Assembly: GCF_018263855.1 (NCBI RefSeq)
Contig: NZ_CP073318.1
Coordinates: 10,664,001 to 10,728,000, forward strand
Direction of reading: 5' to 3'
Source of the DNA: Kutzneria sp. CA-103260
GTDB lineage: Bacteria > Actinomycetota > Actinomycetes > Mycobacteriales > Pseudonocardiaceae
DNA length: 64,000 nucleotides
In this document: piece by piece, positions 25,078 through 32,848 of the stretch
How positions within the stretch are numbered: the first letter of the stretch is position 1
Layout of the letters: every line of letters starts with the position of its first letter
Position numbers and translations under genes: made by a program
The notes under the pieces: model-generated
What the model saw: the letters and a program-made list of their open reading frames with translations, nothing else
What the model was told of the DNA's origin: nothing
Databases searched by the model: none

Positions 25078-25120
25078 GAAAGGACCATTCCTCTCGTTGG
25101 ATGAGAGGAATGGTCCTTTC
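25078..25120. terminator. Bidirectional terminator hairpin
   Basis: Perfect 18-bp arms GAAAGGACCATTCCTCTC (25078-25095) and GAGAGGAATGGTCCTTTC (25103-25120) with a 7-nt loop GTTGGAT, between the convergent SARP and zinc-ribbon genes. Its plan resembles the hairpin after gnd (AAGG...TTCCTC...GTTG...). Confidence 0.75.
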
Positions 25121-25156
25121 ACAACATCAAGGGCTTGCGCGGGGACCTGCCCCGCG

Positions 25157-26302
25157 CTAATGATGGTGGGTTGTCGTCGGGCTGTGGACGGTGGTTGTGG
25201 TGCTGTGGCCGTGCAGCCAGAAGTAGGCGATCACGACCAGCACGAGGATGGCCACCAGCACCGCGAAGAAGATCTTCAGCTTGCTGTACGGGCGTTCGCC
25301 GTTGACCTCGCCGGTGCGGCCGTTGACCAGGATCTGCCAGGTCTTGCCGCCGTAGAGGTAGCAGGCGATCCAGATCGGCAGCAGCATCAGCTTGAAGGTG
25401 ACGGCGGTGTAGTTGGTGTTGACGCCGTCGACCCGCTGCTCGTCGCCGCCGATGTCGCGCCGGCAGTCGTCGTGGATGACGCCGGCCATCCGCCGCTTGG
25501 CCTCGTCCAGGCCGGCCTCCGGCTCGACGTCGTAGCGCAGCGAGTTGAAGCCGGCCAGGTACTGCGGGGCGTACGGGGCGGCCTCGGGCAGCGGCCACGG
25601 CGCGATGGCGTCCACCTTGGCCGGCGGCACGTTGGCCGTGTTGGCCGGCACCAGCACGTCGTCGAAGAACCGGCTGACCTGACCGGAAACCGGGTACCAG
25701 CGGGTCTTCTGCACCTGCCGGGTCTCGGTCCTGCCGTCGCTGTTGGTGAACCGCTCGGTGACGTAGTAGTGCTCGCCGCGGGCCCCGGAGTAGCTGGAGT
25801 AGGTCTGCGAGTCGTAGGTCCAGTGCGGCACGTAGGTGCCACGGGTGGACTCCGCCTCGCTGACCTTCTTCAGCGCGTTCGGCGCGAACCAGCGGGAGTT
25901 GATCCACTTGCGCAGCGACTCGCGCACGCCGTTGCGGTCCAGCATGAACGGCAGCACGGCCTCGGGCACGATCTGCCCGCTGGCATTGGGATCCAGCACC
26001 AGCGGACTGCCGCAGAACTGGCACAGCGTGGCGGTGTCGTTGCTCTGGGTCTGCGCCGCGCAGCGCTGGCACACGTAGACGTAGGCGCCGAGCTGGGCGA
26101 CCGGCTTGCGGGACAGCGTGCCGAGCTCGGCTAACGAGTGCTCCTGGATCTGCTTGTCGCCGTGGCTGATCTGCTGCTCGTACCCGCAGTACGGGCAGCG
26201 CATGGCGGTGGTGCCGGGCGCGAACTCGACGCGCGCGCCGCAGCCGCCACACGGAAAGGCGTTGGGGGACACCGTCCCGCCGGGCGTGAAGGGTCCGGTC
26301 AC
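25157..26302 (-). CDS. Zinc-ribbon membrane protein, YdjG-like partner of SPFH protein
   Basis: A 381-residue protein. Two four-cysteine zinc ribbons lie in the first 100 residues (CGGCGARVEF with CPYC, and CQRCAAQ with CQFCGSP). A large cytosolic domain follows, then one hydrophobic segment at about 300-315 (LMLLPIWIACYLYG) and a C-terminal one at about 340-360, ending in a Thr/His tail. The pattern resembles Bacillus subtilis YdjG, which sits in the pspA-ydjGHI operon and helps place the SPFH protein YdjI at the membrane. Here the SPFH gene lies 4 bp upstream in the same operon. The start is GTG 26302, with GGGGTGA inside the end of the SPFH gene. A membrane stress role is inference. Confidence 0.8.
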   Translation of the reverse strand: MTGPFTPGGTVSPNAFPCGGCGARVEFAPGTTAMRCPYCGYEQQISHGDKQIQEHSLAELGTLSRKPVAQLGAYVYVCQRCAAQTQSNDTATLCQFCGSPLVLDPNASGQIVPEAVLPFMLDRNGVRESLRKWINSRWFAPNALKKVSEAESTRGTYVPHWTYDSQTYSSYSGARGEHYYVTERFTNSDGRTETRQVQKTRWYPVSGQVSRFFDDVLVPANTANVPPAKVDAIAPWPLPEAAPYAPQYLAGFNSLRYDVEPEAGLDEAKRRMAGVIHDDCRRDIGGDEQRVDGVNTNYTAVTFKLMLLPIWIACYLYGGKTWQILVNGRTGEVNGERPYSKLKIFFAVLVAILVLVVIAYFWLHGHSTTTTVHSPTTTHHH

Positions 26303-26306
26303 CGGG

Positions 26307-27494
26307 TCACCCCTGCGGGGGCAGCGGCGGCGGGGTGGCGCCGAACAGCGGCGTCAGCTCCGGCACCTGTGCGGCCGGCGTCCACTGCGCCATGCCCTGG
26401 TGCCACACCAGGGACTGCGGCGTCAGCACGCCCGCGGCGACCTGCTGCTGCAGCCCGTTCTGGTCGAACGGGCCGGCCTGCTGGCCGTTCGCCCCGATGT
26501 ACCACTGGGTCTGCTGCGGCAGCGGCGGCGGCGCCATCGGCGGCGGGGCCTGCTGCTGGTACCCCGGCTGGGGGTAACCCTGCGGCGGAGTGCCGTAACC
26601 CGGCTGCTGCTGGGGGTAACCCTGCTGCGGATAGGGCTGCTGCTGCTGGAACTGCTGCCCGACCCGCTGGCCCAGCGCCATGCCCAGGCCGACGCCCAGG
26701 CCCTCGCCCGCGCCGCCCGGGTTGTTGGCGGCGTCCTGGATCGCGTTGGCCGCCTGGAACTGGGTGTACTGGTTCAGGTCGCCGACGATGCCCATCTGGG
26801 TGCGCTTGTCCAGCGCGGCCTCGACCTCGGGCGGCAGCGAGATGTTCTCGATGACGAACTTGGGGATCGCGATGCCGACCGAGGCCAGCTCCTGGCTCAG
26901 CGCCTGGGCCAGCCGGTCGCCGATCGAGCCCTGCTGGGTGGCCAGGTCCAGCATCGGCACGCCGGAGGTGGCCAGCGCGGTGCCCAGCCGGCCGACGATG
27001 ATCTGGCGGAGGTACTCGGAGACCTCCTCGGTGCGGAACTGCGGGTCGGTGCCGGCCAGCTCGCGCAGCAGGGCCGGCGGGTCGATGACCCGGATGGAGA
27101 ACGCGCCGAAGGCGCGCAGCCGCACCATGCCGAACTCGGGGTCGCGCAGGATGACCGGGTTCTGCGTGCCCCACTTGAGGTCGGTGAACTGCCGGGTGTT
27201 GACGAAGTAGACCTCGGCCTTGAACGGCGAGTTGAAGCCGTACTTCCAGCCCTTGAGCGTCGACAGGATCGGCATGTTCTGCGTCTGCAGCGTGTACATG
27301 CCGGGCGGGAACGCGTCGGCGATCTGGCCCTCGTTGACGAACACCGCCGCCTGCGACTCGCGCACCGTCAGCTTCGCGTTCATCTTGATCTCGTTGTCGT
27401 AGCGGGGGAACCGCCAGACAATGGTGTCCCGACTGTCGTCGGTCCACTCGATGATGTCGATGAACTCGCCCTTGATCTTATCGATCAGTCCCAC
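26307..27494 (-). CDS. SPFH-domain protein with C-terminal GYF-type domain, YdjI-like
   Basis: A 395-residue protein starting MGLIDKIKGEFIDIIEWTDD, the typical N-terminus of the virion-core/YdjI group of SPFH proteins. The SPFH core covers about 20-230. A Gln/Pro/Gly/Tyr-rich linker follows at about 265-340 (repeats like QQGYPQQQPGYG). The C-terminal GYF_2-type domain (WYIGANGQQAGPFDQNG, then SLVWHQGMAQWTPAAQ) covers about 345-390. SPFH proteins form membrane-associated scaffolds. GTG 27494 follows GGGGGTACCT. It is first in a two-gene operon with the zinc-ribbon gene; there is no PspA homologue in the window. Confidence 0.9.
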   Translation of the reverse strand: MGLIDKIKGEFIDIIEWTDDSRDTIVWRFPRYDNEIKMNAKLTVRESQAAVFVNEGQIADAFPPGMYTLQTQNMPILSTLKGWKYGFNSPFKAEVYFVNTRQFTDLKWGTQNPVILRDPEFGMVRLRAFGAFSIRVIDPPALLRELAGTDPQFRTEEVSEYLRQIIVGRLGTALATSGVPMLDLATQQGSIGDRLAQALSQELASVGIAIPKFVIENISLPPEVEAALDKRTQMGIVGDLNQYTQFQAANAIQDAANNPGGAGEGLGVGLGMALGQRVGQQFQQQQPYPQQGYPQQQPGYGTPPQGYPQPGYQQQAPPPMAPPPLPQQTQWYIGANGQQAGPFDQNGLQQQVAAGVLTPQSLVWHQGMAQWTPAAQVPELTPLFGATPPPLPPQG

Positions 27495-27549
27495 AGGTAC
27501 CCCCGTCTCGAGGCCGGCCCCCGCCGACGCGTGACCCTACCAATGCGGC

Positions 27550-28284
27550 TCAGTCGTCGTCCCGGGAAGCACCGTTACGGGTGGCCCGGGCCGTCCAGCG
27601 GACGCTGGTCACCTGGGGCTCCATGCTCAGCCGGGACACCGCCGACTCCATCTGCTTGTCGTCGCGGTTGTCGGTGAGCAGGTCGGCGCGCACCTCCACG
27701 TAGCCCTCGACCGAGCTGTTCTTGCTGGACACGGACTGGAGCTGGAACGAGGTGCCGGTCATGGACTGCACCAGCAGCGCCCGGATGTGCGCCTCGGCGT
27801 CGTCCTTGGTGACGGCCATGAAGGTGTACGCCGTGGTGGTCTCCTCGCCCGAGGCCGGCCGGCGGTCCACCACCCGGCCCACCCAGCGCAGCGCCACGTT
27901 GGCCACCAGCACCACCGCCGTGCCGGCCACCGCCGGCTCGAACAGCCCGGCCCCGGCCAGCGCGCCGACCGCGGCCGAGCACCACAGCGTGGCCGCGGTG
28001 TTCAGGCCGCGCACGTTCAGGCCATCCCGCATGATCACGCCGGCGCCGAGGAAGCCGATGCCGGACACGATCTGCGCGGCGACCCGGGTCGGGTCGGCGC
28101 TGGCGTGCCCGGGCACGGCGTCGAAGCCGTACCCGGACAGCAGCACGAACAGGGTCGCGCCCGCGGCGACCAGCGCGTTGGTCCGCAGGCCGGCCATCCG
28201 GGCCCGGTACTGCCGCTCGAAGCCGATCGCCGAGCCGAGTCCGACGCCCGCCAGCAGGCGCAGGGCCATGTCAAGGGTGTTCAC
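27550..28284 (-). CDS. mgtC: MgtC/SapB-family membrane protein
   Basis: A 244-residue protein with the MgtC N-terminal membrane domain: LLAGVGLGSAIGFERQYRAR, RTNALVAAGATLFVLLSGYG and GIGFLGAGVIMRDGLNVRGL carry the conserved family motifs. About five transmembrane helices cover residues 5-135, then a C-terminal ACT-like cytosolic domain at about 150-235. MgtC proteins support growth at low magnesium and modulate ATP synthase or membrane potential in several bacteria. GTG 28284 lies 9 bp after the mgtA stop, so the two form an operon, as in enteric bacteria. Confidence 0.93.
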   Translation of the reverse strand: MNTLDMALRLLAGVGLGSAIGFERQYRARMAGLRTNALVAAGATLFVLLSGYGFDAVPGHASADPTRVAAQIVSGIGFLGAGVIMRDGLNVRGLNTAATLWCSAAVGALAGAGLFEPAVAGTAVVLVANVALRWVGRVVDRRPASGEETTTAYTFMAVTKDDAEAHIRALLVQSMTGTSFQLQSVSSKNSSVEGYVEVRADLLTDNRDDKQMESAVSRLSMEPQVTSVRWTARATRNGASRDDD

Positions 28285-28293
28285 GAGAATTCC

Positions 28294-30702
28294 TCACAGC
28301 CAGGTGGCGAACTTGCGGACATAGCGGGACTTCACGGCCTGCACCAGCGCGCAGTAGCCGACGAGGACGGCGGCCAGCCACGGGAAGTAGCCGGTGGGCA
28401 GCGCCACCAGGCCGAACAGCCCGGTGAACGGCAGCGCCAGGCCGATCGCCGCCACGACGGCGGTCGCGGCCAGCACCGGCAGGCTGGCCCGGGAGCGCAG
28501 TCGCTGCGTGCGGATCACGTGCACGATCAGCAGCTGGGACAGCAAACCCTCGACGAACCATCCCGTCTGGAAGGTCGCGGGATCGAAGTGGCCCATCGCG
28601 GCGAACAGGGCGAGGTCGAACACGGAACTGAGCGGGCCGACCAACAGCATGAACCGGGCGAGGTCGCCGCCGGCCCACTTGCGAGGGGAGCTCACCTGCT
28701 CACGATCCACGCCATCCCACGGGATCGCCAGTTGAGCAATGTCATACATCAGGTTCTGGACGAGCAGTTGGACCGGCAGCATCGGCAGGAACGGCAGCAG
28801 CACGGCCGCCGCCAGCACACTGAGCACGTTGCCGAAGTTGGAGCTGGCGGTCAGCTTCACGTACTTCATCGTGTTGGCGAAGGTGCGGCGGCCGGCCAGC
28901 ACGCCGCCGGCCAGCACGGTGAGGTCCTTGCGCAGCAGGATCACCTCGGCGGTGTCCCGCGCGACCGGCAGCGCGCCGCCGACCGAGATGGCCAGGTCGG
29001 CCTCGCGCAGCGCGGCCGCGTCGTTCACGCCGTCGCCGAGGAAACCGACCGTGTGGCCGGCTTCCCGCAACTCCCGGACGATCTCGGCCTTGCGGGCCGG
29101 CGTGGCGCGGGCGTGCACGGTGGCGTCCGGAATGCCGATGTCCCGGCACACCTTGCCGGCCACCCGCTCGTTGTCGCCGGTGACGACGACGATCTCGATG
29201 CCCAGCTCGCGCAGCTGCTTGACGGCCTGGGCCGCCGACTCTTTCGGCGGGTCCTGGAAGAAGAGGTGGCCCACCAGGTCAGCGCCGTCCTCGTCGGCCA
29301 GCTGGTAGATATGCCGGGCGTCAACCTCCTTGCACCACACGCCGAGCACCCTTGTGCCGTTCGCCGCCTCGTCGTGTTCGACCGCGCCCTTGGTCACCAG
29401 CAGGTGCCGGCCCTCGGTGTCGCGGACGACCACCGACATGCGCCGGCGCTCGTGGTCGAACGGCAGCTCGTCGACCAGCCGCCAGCCAGCCTCGAGGATG
29501 AGCCGGTGGTCCGGCTCGACGGCGTCGATCACCGCGCGGTCGAACGGGTTGCGCAGTCCGGTCTGCAGCGCGGCGTTGACGTAGGCCAGTTCGAGCGTGC
29601 GGTTGTCGGTGTGGTCGGCCAGCACGATCCGGTCGTCGGTGAGCGTGCCGGTCTTGTCCACGCAGAGCACGTCCAGCTGCCCGAACTCGTGCACGGCCCG
29701 CAGCCGCTTCACGATCACCTGCTGCCTGGCCAGGTCGCTCGCGCCCTTGGCCAGGTTGGCGGCGACGATCACCGGCAGCATCTCCGGCGTCAGGCCCACG
29801 GCCACCGAGACCGCCAGCAGCGCCGCCTCCGTCCAGTCGCCGTGGGTGAGGCCGCTGACCAGCAGCACGATCGGCGCCAGCACCAGCGTGAACCGGATCA
29901 GCGTCCAGCTCACCGAGCGCATCCCGGCGTCGGTGTCACGGTCGTGGTCGGTGAGGCGGCTGGCGATGGCGCCCAGGTAGGTGCACCGGCCGGTGCCGAC
30001 CACCACCGCCGTCGCCGAACCGCCGACCACCGTGGAACCGAGGAAACAGAACACCGGCGAGTCGAGCACATTGCCGGCGATCCGGTCGGTCGTCACGGTC
30101 TTGCGCACCGGCAGCGACTCCCCGGACAGCGTCGCCTGCTCGACCACGAGGTTGTTGGCGGTGAGCAGCCGGCAGTCGGCCGGCACCAGGTCACCGGCCT
30201 TGAGGTGTACGACGTCGCCGGGCACCAGCTCTTCGACCGGCACCTCGGCGGTGACCGCGCCGAGCGCCGCGGCCGCCGGCTCGGTGAACCGGCGCGGCGA
30301 GCCGGTTCCGCGCTTGGCCACGACCGCCGTCGTCGCGACCAGGTCCCGCAAGCGCTTGGCGGCCCGGTCCGAGCGGTACTCCTGGGTGATCCGGAGCAGG
30401 ACGCTGACCAGGACCATCACGCCGACCGTGACGGCGCCCGCGTAGTTGGCCGTGAGCGCCAGCACCAGGTCCAGGCCCAGCAGCAGGCCGACGAACGGGC
30501 TGCGCAGGCCGCGCAGCAGCCGCGCCGTCCAGTGCGGGCTCCGGCCCGCGACCTCGTTGCGGCCGTGCCGGGCCAGCCGGGCATTGCGTTCGAGGGTGGT
30601 CAGGCCGGCCGGGCTGGCGCCGAGGTGGCGGATCAGCATCGCGGCGTCCATCGCGGACAGTTCGGTGAGCGTGGCGGCGACGGCCTGCGTCGTCCTGGTC
30701 AT
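28294..30702 (-). CDS. mgtA: Magnesium-importing P-type ATPase (P3B, MgtA)
   Basis: An 802-residue P-type ATPase. It has the N-terminal cation ATPase domain, an actuator domain with TLSGES, the phosphorylation motif DKTGTLTDD near 347, the hinge GDGVNDAAALREAD near 557, and a C-terminal membrane domain. The segment PWDGVDREQVSSPRKW before the last helices is typical of MgtA/MgtB. It imports Mg2+ with ATP hydrolysis. ATG 30702 is followed downstream by mgtC in the same operon. The 5' region holds a possible 20-residue leader ORF at 30756-30818 and shares its intergenic space with the divergent GH1 gene. Confidence 0.95.
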   Translation of the reverse strand: MTRTTQAVAATLTELSAMDAAMLIRHLGASPAGLTTLERNARLARHGRNEVAGRSPHWTARLLRGLRSPFVGLLLGLDLVLALTANYAGAVTVGVMVLVSVLLRITQEYRSDRAAKRLRDLVATTAVVAKRGTGSPRRFTEPAAAALGAVTAEVPVEELVPGDVVHLKAGDLVPADCRLLTANNLVVEQATLSGESLPVRKTVTTDRIAGNVLDSPVFCFLGSTVVGGSATAVVVGTGRCTYLGAIASRLTDHDRDTDAGMRSVSWTLIRFTLVLAPIVLLVSGLTHGDWTEAALLAVSVAVGLTPEMLPVIVAANLAKGASDLARQQVIVKRLRAVHEFGQLDVLCVDKTGTLTDDRIVLADHTDNRTLELAYVNAALQTGLRNPFDRAVIDAVEPDHRLILEAGWRLVDELPFDHERRRMSVVVRDTEGRHLLVTKGAVEHDEAANGTRVLGVWCKEVDARHIYQLADEDGADLVGHLFFQDPPKESAAQAVKQLRELGIEIVVVTGDNERVAGKVCRDIGIPDATVHARATPARKAEIVRELREAGHTVGFLGDGVNDAAALREADLAISVGGALPVARDTAEVILLRKDLTVLAGGVLAGRRTFANTMKYVKLTASSNFGNVLSVLAAAVLLPFLPMLPVQLLVQNLMYDIAQLAIPWDGVDREQVSSPRKWAGGDLARFMLLVGPLSSVFDLALFAAMGHFDPATFQTGWFVEGLLSQLLIVHVIRTQRLRSRASLPVLAATAVVAAIGLALPFTGLFGLVALPTGYFPWLAAVLVGYCALVQAVKSRYVRKFATWL

Positions 30703-30755
30703 GACGGGACTCCCAGCGCGCGTGGGTGAAGGCCCCGCGGTGCGCTGGCTGGGGA

Positions 30756-30818
30756 TCAGACAGACGGGTACCGGGCGGCCGTGGGACAGCTGCTACTACT
30801 TCCGTCGCTACTCACCAC
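30756..30818 (-). CDS. Possible leader ORF (20 residues) in the mgtA 5' region
   Basis: On the minus strand AGAGGAGG lies 5 bases before GTG-GTG and opens a 20-codon frame: residues MVSSDGSSSS, then CPTAARYPSV, stop TGA at 30756-30758. It ends 53 bp before the mgtA ATG. The ribosome binding site is among the best in the window, yet there is no larger gene behind it. Leader peptides control mgtA in enteric bacteria, so translational sensing is possible. No match to a known leader family is claimed. Confidence 0.4.
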   Translation of the reverse strand: MVSSDGSSSSCPTAARYPSV

Positions 30819-30891
30819 GACCACCTCCTCTCGTCACCGTCGGTCATGGTACCGGCTCGGTTGCGACTAGCTGCGGAAACTTGTCAACGCC

Positions 30892-30935
30892 TTGACAGTG
30901 AGCGCTGTCACGGTCAAGGTGAGAGCGCTCTCACC
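30892..30935 (+). promoter_or_regulatory. Promoter with LacI-type operators before the GH1 gene
   Basis: TTGACA (30892-30897) with CAAGGT 17 bp later forms a candidate promoter. It overlaps a perfect 18-bp palindrome GGTGAGAGCGCTCTCACC (30918-30935) with the AGCGCT core of LacI-family operators. A second weaker site GTGAGCGCTGTCAC lies at 30898-30911. Binding here would block transcription. The LacI gene at 32849-33880 is the obvious candidate. Confidence 0.7.
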
Positions 30936-30960
30936 GCTCGCTGTCGAGGGAGGACGGACG

Positions 30961-31893
30961 ATGGGCAGAAGCCGGACGGTCGCCGCCACCGCCGACGGCT
31001 GCTGGGACACCTTCGCCGGCTTCGGCCGGCCGGCCTACCGCTTCCCGGTGGCCTGGGCCGGTGTCCAGCCCGACGGACGCGGCCCCGTGCCGCGGGCGTG
31101 CCTCGCCTACTACGACCGGCTCGTGGACCGGTTGCTGGACAAGGGCGTCACCCCGATCGTCACCCTCTACCAGTGGGACCTGCCGCAGGCCCTCGACGAG
31201 GCCGGCGGCTGGGCCGACCGCGACACCGCCCTGCGCTTCGGCGAGTACACCGCCGCCGTGCACGACGCCCTCGGCGACCGGGTCCGGCTGTGGACCACCC
31301 TCGACGAGCCCTCCCGCGCCGCCTTCCTCGGCTTCCCCCACGACCCCGTCGGCGCGCTGCGCTCCGCCCACCACCTCCTGCTCGGGCATGGCCTCGCGGT
31401 CTCAGAGATTCGCGACCGAGCCCCCGAGCAGGAGGTTTCCATCGTGCTGAACCTCACCACCGTGCTCGTCGACCGGGACGACCACGCGCACACCACCGCC
31501 TTCCGCAAGGTCGACGGCCTGCGCAACCGCTTCTTCCTCGACCCCCTCTTCGGCCGTGGCTACCCCGCCGACGTCCTCGCCGACACCGCGTGGCTCGGCC
31601 CCTGGGACTCCGTGGTCCTTGACGGCGACCTGGACGTCATCGCCGAACCCGTCAACTGGTACGGCGTCACCTGTTACGGGCCCACCCGCGTCGTTCCCGC
31701 CGAGGACGCCCTCGGCGTCACCGGCGGCGGCCACCCCGGCCTGCGTGGCGTTCGCCTGCTCGCCACCCAGTTCTCCGACGGCACTGACGAGGCCTTCGCC
31801 GAGCTCATGCTCCGTCTCGGCATCGACTATCCGGAATTGCCTTTGATGGTCACCGAGAACACCCAGCGCCATCCGGCCGCCATCGCCGTGTAG
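30961..31893 (+). CDS. Shortened glycoside hydrolase family 1 protein, probably defective or altered
   Basis: A 310-residue GH1-like protein; full enzymes have about 440-480 residues. The core YRFPVAWAGVQPDGRG, VDRLLDKGVTPIVTLYQWDL and GDRVRLWTTLDEPS is clear, with the acid/base Glu kept in DEP (normally NEP). The nucleophile motif appears as VTENTQ (normally TENG). The first strand and the usual 50 residues before YRF are missing, and the protein stops 10 residues after the nucleophile, losing the C-terminal barrel end with the sugar-binding Trp/Glu loop. ATG 30961 follows GAGGGAGGAC. The frame is intact and the promoter and operator look functional, so it may be a decaying gene or a non-hydrolytic derivative. 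Confidence 0.75.
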   Translation: MGRSRTVAATADGCWDTFAGFGRPAYRFPVAWAGVQPDGRGPVPRACLAYYDRLVDRLLDKGVTPIVTLYQWDLPQALDEAGGWADRDTALRFGEYTAAVHDALGDRVRLWTTLDEPSRAAFLGFPHDPVGALRSAHHLLLGHGLAVSEIRDRAPEQEVSIVLNLTTVLVDRDDHAHTTAFRKVDGLRNRFFLDPLFGRGYPADVLADTAWLGPWDSVVLDGDLDVIAEPVNWYGVTCYGPTRVVPAEDALGVTGGGHPGLRGVRLLATQFSDGTDEAFAELMLRLGIDYPELPLMVTENTQRHPAAIAV

Positions 31894-31897
31894 AAAA

Positions 31898-31942
31898 ACG
31901 TCGAATGCCGTGGGAACCCCCGATTCCCACGGCATTCGACGT
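31898..31942. terminator. Bidirectional terminator hairpin
   Basis: Perfect 18-bp arms ACGTCGAATGCCGTGGGA (31898-31915) and TCCCACGGCATTCGACGT (31925-31942), 9-nt loop. AAAAA precedes the left arm, so the minus strand reads stem then TTTTT, the right direction for the lipoprotein gene ending at 31945. Confidence 0.8.
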
Positions 31943-31944
31943 CG

Positions 31945-32607
31945 TTACCTGCCGGCGTGGGCCGGGCCGATGTAGGTGCCCGGGTGGGTGGCGGCGTCCT
32001 GCTTGACCAGGTCGAGGCTGTCGGCCCACGGGATGGTCTGCGTGTTGGTGCCGTTGGGCGGCGTGATCGACACCGTGGAGACGTGCCAGCCCTTGCCGCC
32101 GTCGTCACTGCCGGCCGTGAGGTAGGTGAGGTCGGCGATGGCGAACTCGCCCGGGGCGAGCAGCACCGGGGTGATGGGGTCGCCGGTGCGGACCAGGTCC
32201 CAGGTGGTGCCGTCCGCCCCGTTCAGCCGGACACCCGGGAAGCCCTGCACCGTGCAGGCCGTGCTGCCCTGGTTGATCAGCTTGATCGGGAGCTTCCACT
32301 GCGAGCCGCCGTTGGTCACGTCCGGCGACACGTCCGACACCTTCATGTTCGCGCACGCCGGGTGGCCGCCCGAGCCGCCCGAGCCCTGCCCGTTGGTCAC
32401 CGGCGTGCCCTTGGTGTCCGTGCCCTGCGTTGCCCCGCCGCTGGTATTCGTGCCCTGGGCCGCCGCGCTGCTGCTGGTCGTGGCCCCCGGCGACGCCGGC
32501 GTGACGGTGAGCGTCCCGTTCGCCGAGCACGCCCCCATCGCGCCCATCACGGCCACCGCCGCAACCGCCGTCGCGCCCCGCCGGATCACCTTCGCGTTGA
32601 TGTTCAC
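31945..32607 (-). CDS. DUF4232 lipoprotein
   Basis: A 220-residue exported protein. The N-terminus has basic residues then a hydrophobic stretch ending MGAMGAC, a lipobox with Cys near residue 26. A low-complexity Thr/Ser/Gly linker follows (about 30-85), then a C-terminal DUF4232 domain (CANMKVSDVSPDVTNGGSQW, NQGSTACTVQGFPGVRLNG, LAPGEFAIADLTYL). Members are surface lipoproteins of actinobacteria without known activity. GTG 32607 is chosen since GAGGGG precedes it and the signal peptide begins there; the open frame upstream lacks a ribosome binding site. Confidence 0.85.
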   Translation of the reverse strand: MNINAKVIRRGATAVAAVAVMGAMGACSANGTLTVTPASPGATTSSSAAAQGTNTSGGATQGTDTKGTPVTNGQGSGGSGGHPACANMKVSDVSPDVTNGGSQWKLPIKLINQGSTACTVQGFPGVRLNGADGTTWDLVRTGDPITPVLLAPGEFAIADLTYLTAGSDDGGKGWHVSTVSITPPNGTNTQTIPWADSLDLVKQDAATHPGTYIGPAHAGR

Positions 32608-32784
32608 AATCCGCCCCTCGAAACAAGTGCTCGTGTATTTGCCGGCGTGTTTGCCTAGTTGCACATAAAGATGTGCGAGACCAGCAAAGGATGCCTTCAT
32701 GTGATCCGAGTCACCGTCAAGCAACGTCGCTATAGGATGCTATCGAAGAATACTTTCCCCAGGTGGCCTGCTCGCATGTCAAAC

Positions 32785-32829
32785 CGGCTGCCCGTTTTTA
32801 CGGCCGTTCAAAGGCCGTGAAGGCAGCCG
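32785..32829 (-). terminator. Terminator hairpin of the LacI gene
   Basis: On the minus strand a two-part stem forms: outer CGGCTGCC / GGCAGCCG (32785-32792 with 32822-32829) and inner ACGGCC / GGCCGT (32800-32805 with 32813-32818). It begins 20 bp past the LacI stop codon. Confidence 0.6.
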
Positions 32830-32848
32830 CTTTGCCCGTCGAGATCAC

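Noticed and set aside
30703-30960. M-box (ykoK) magnesium riboswitch upstream of mgtA
   Set aside because: I could not find the conserved M-box helices, and the leader is short; the short ORF is the only clear signal.
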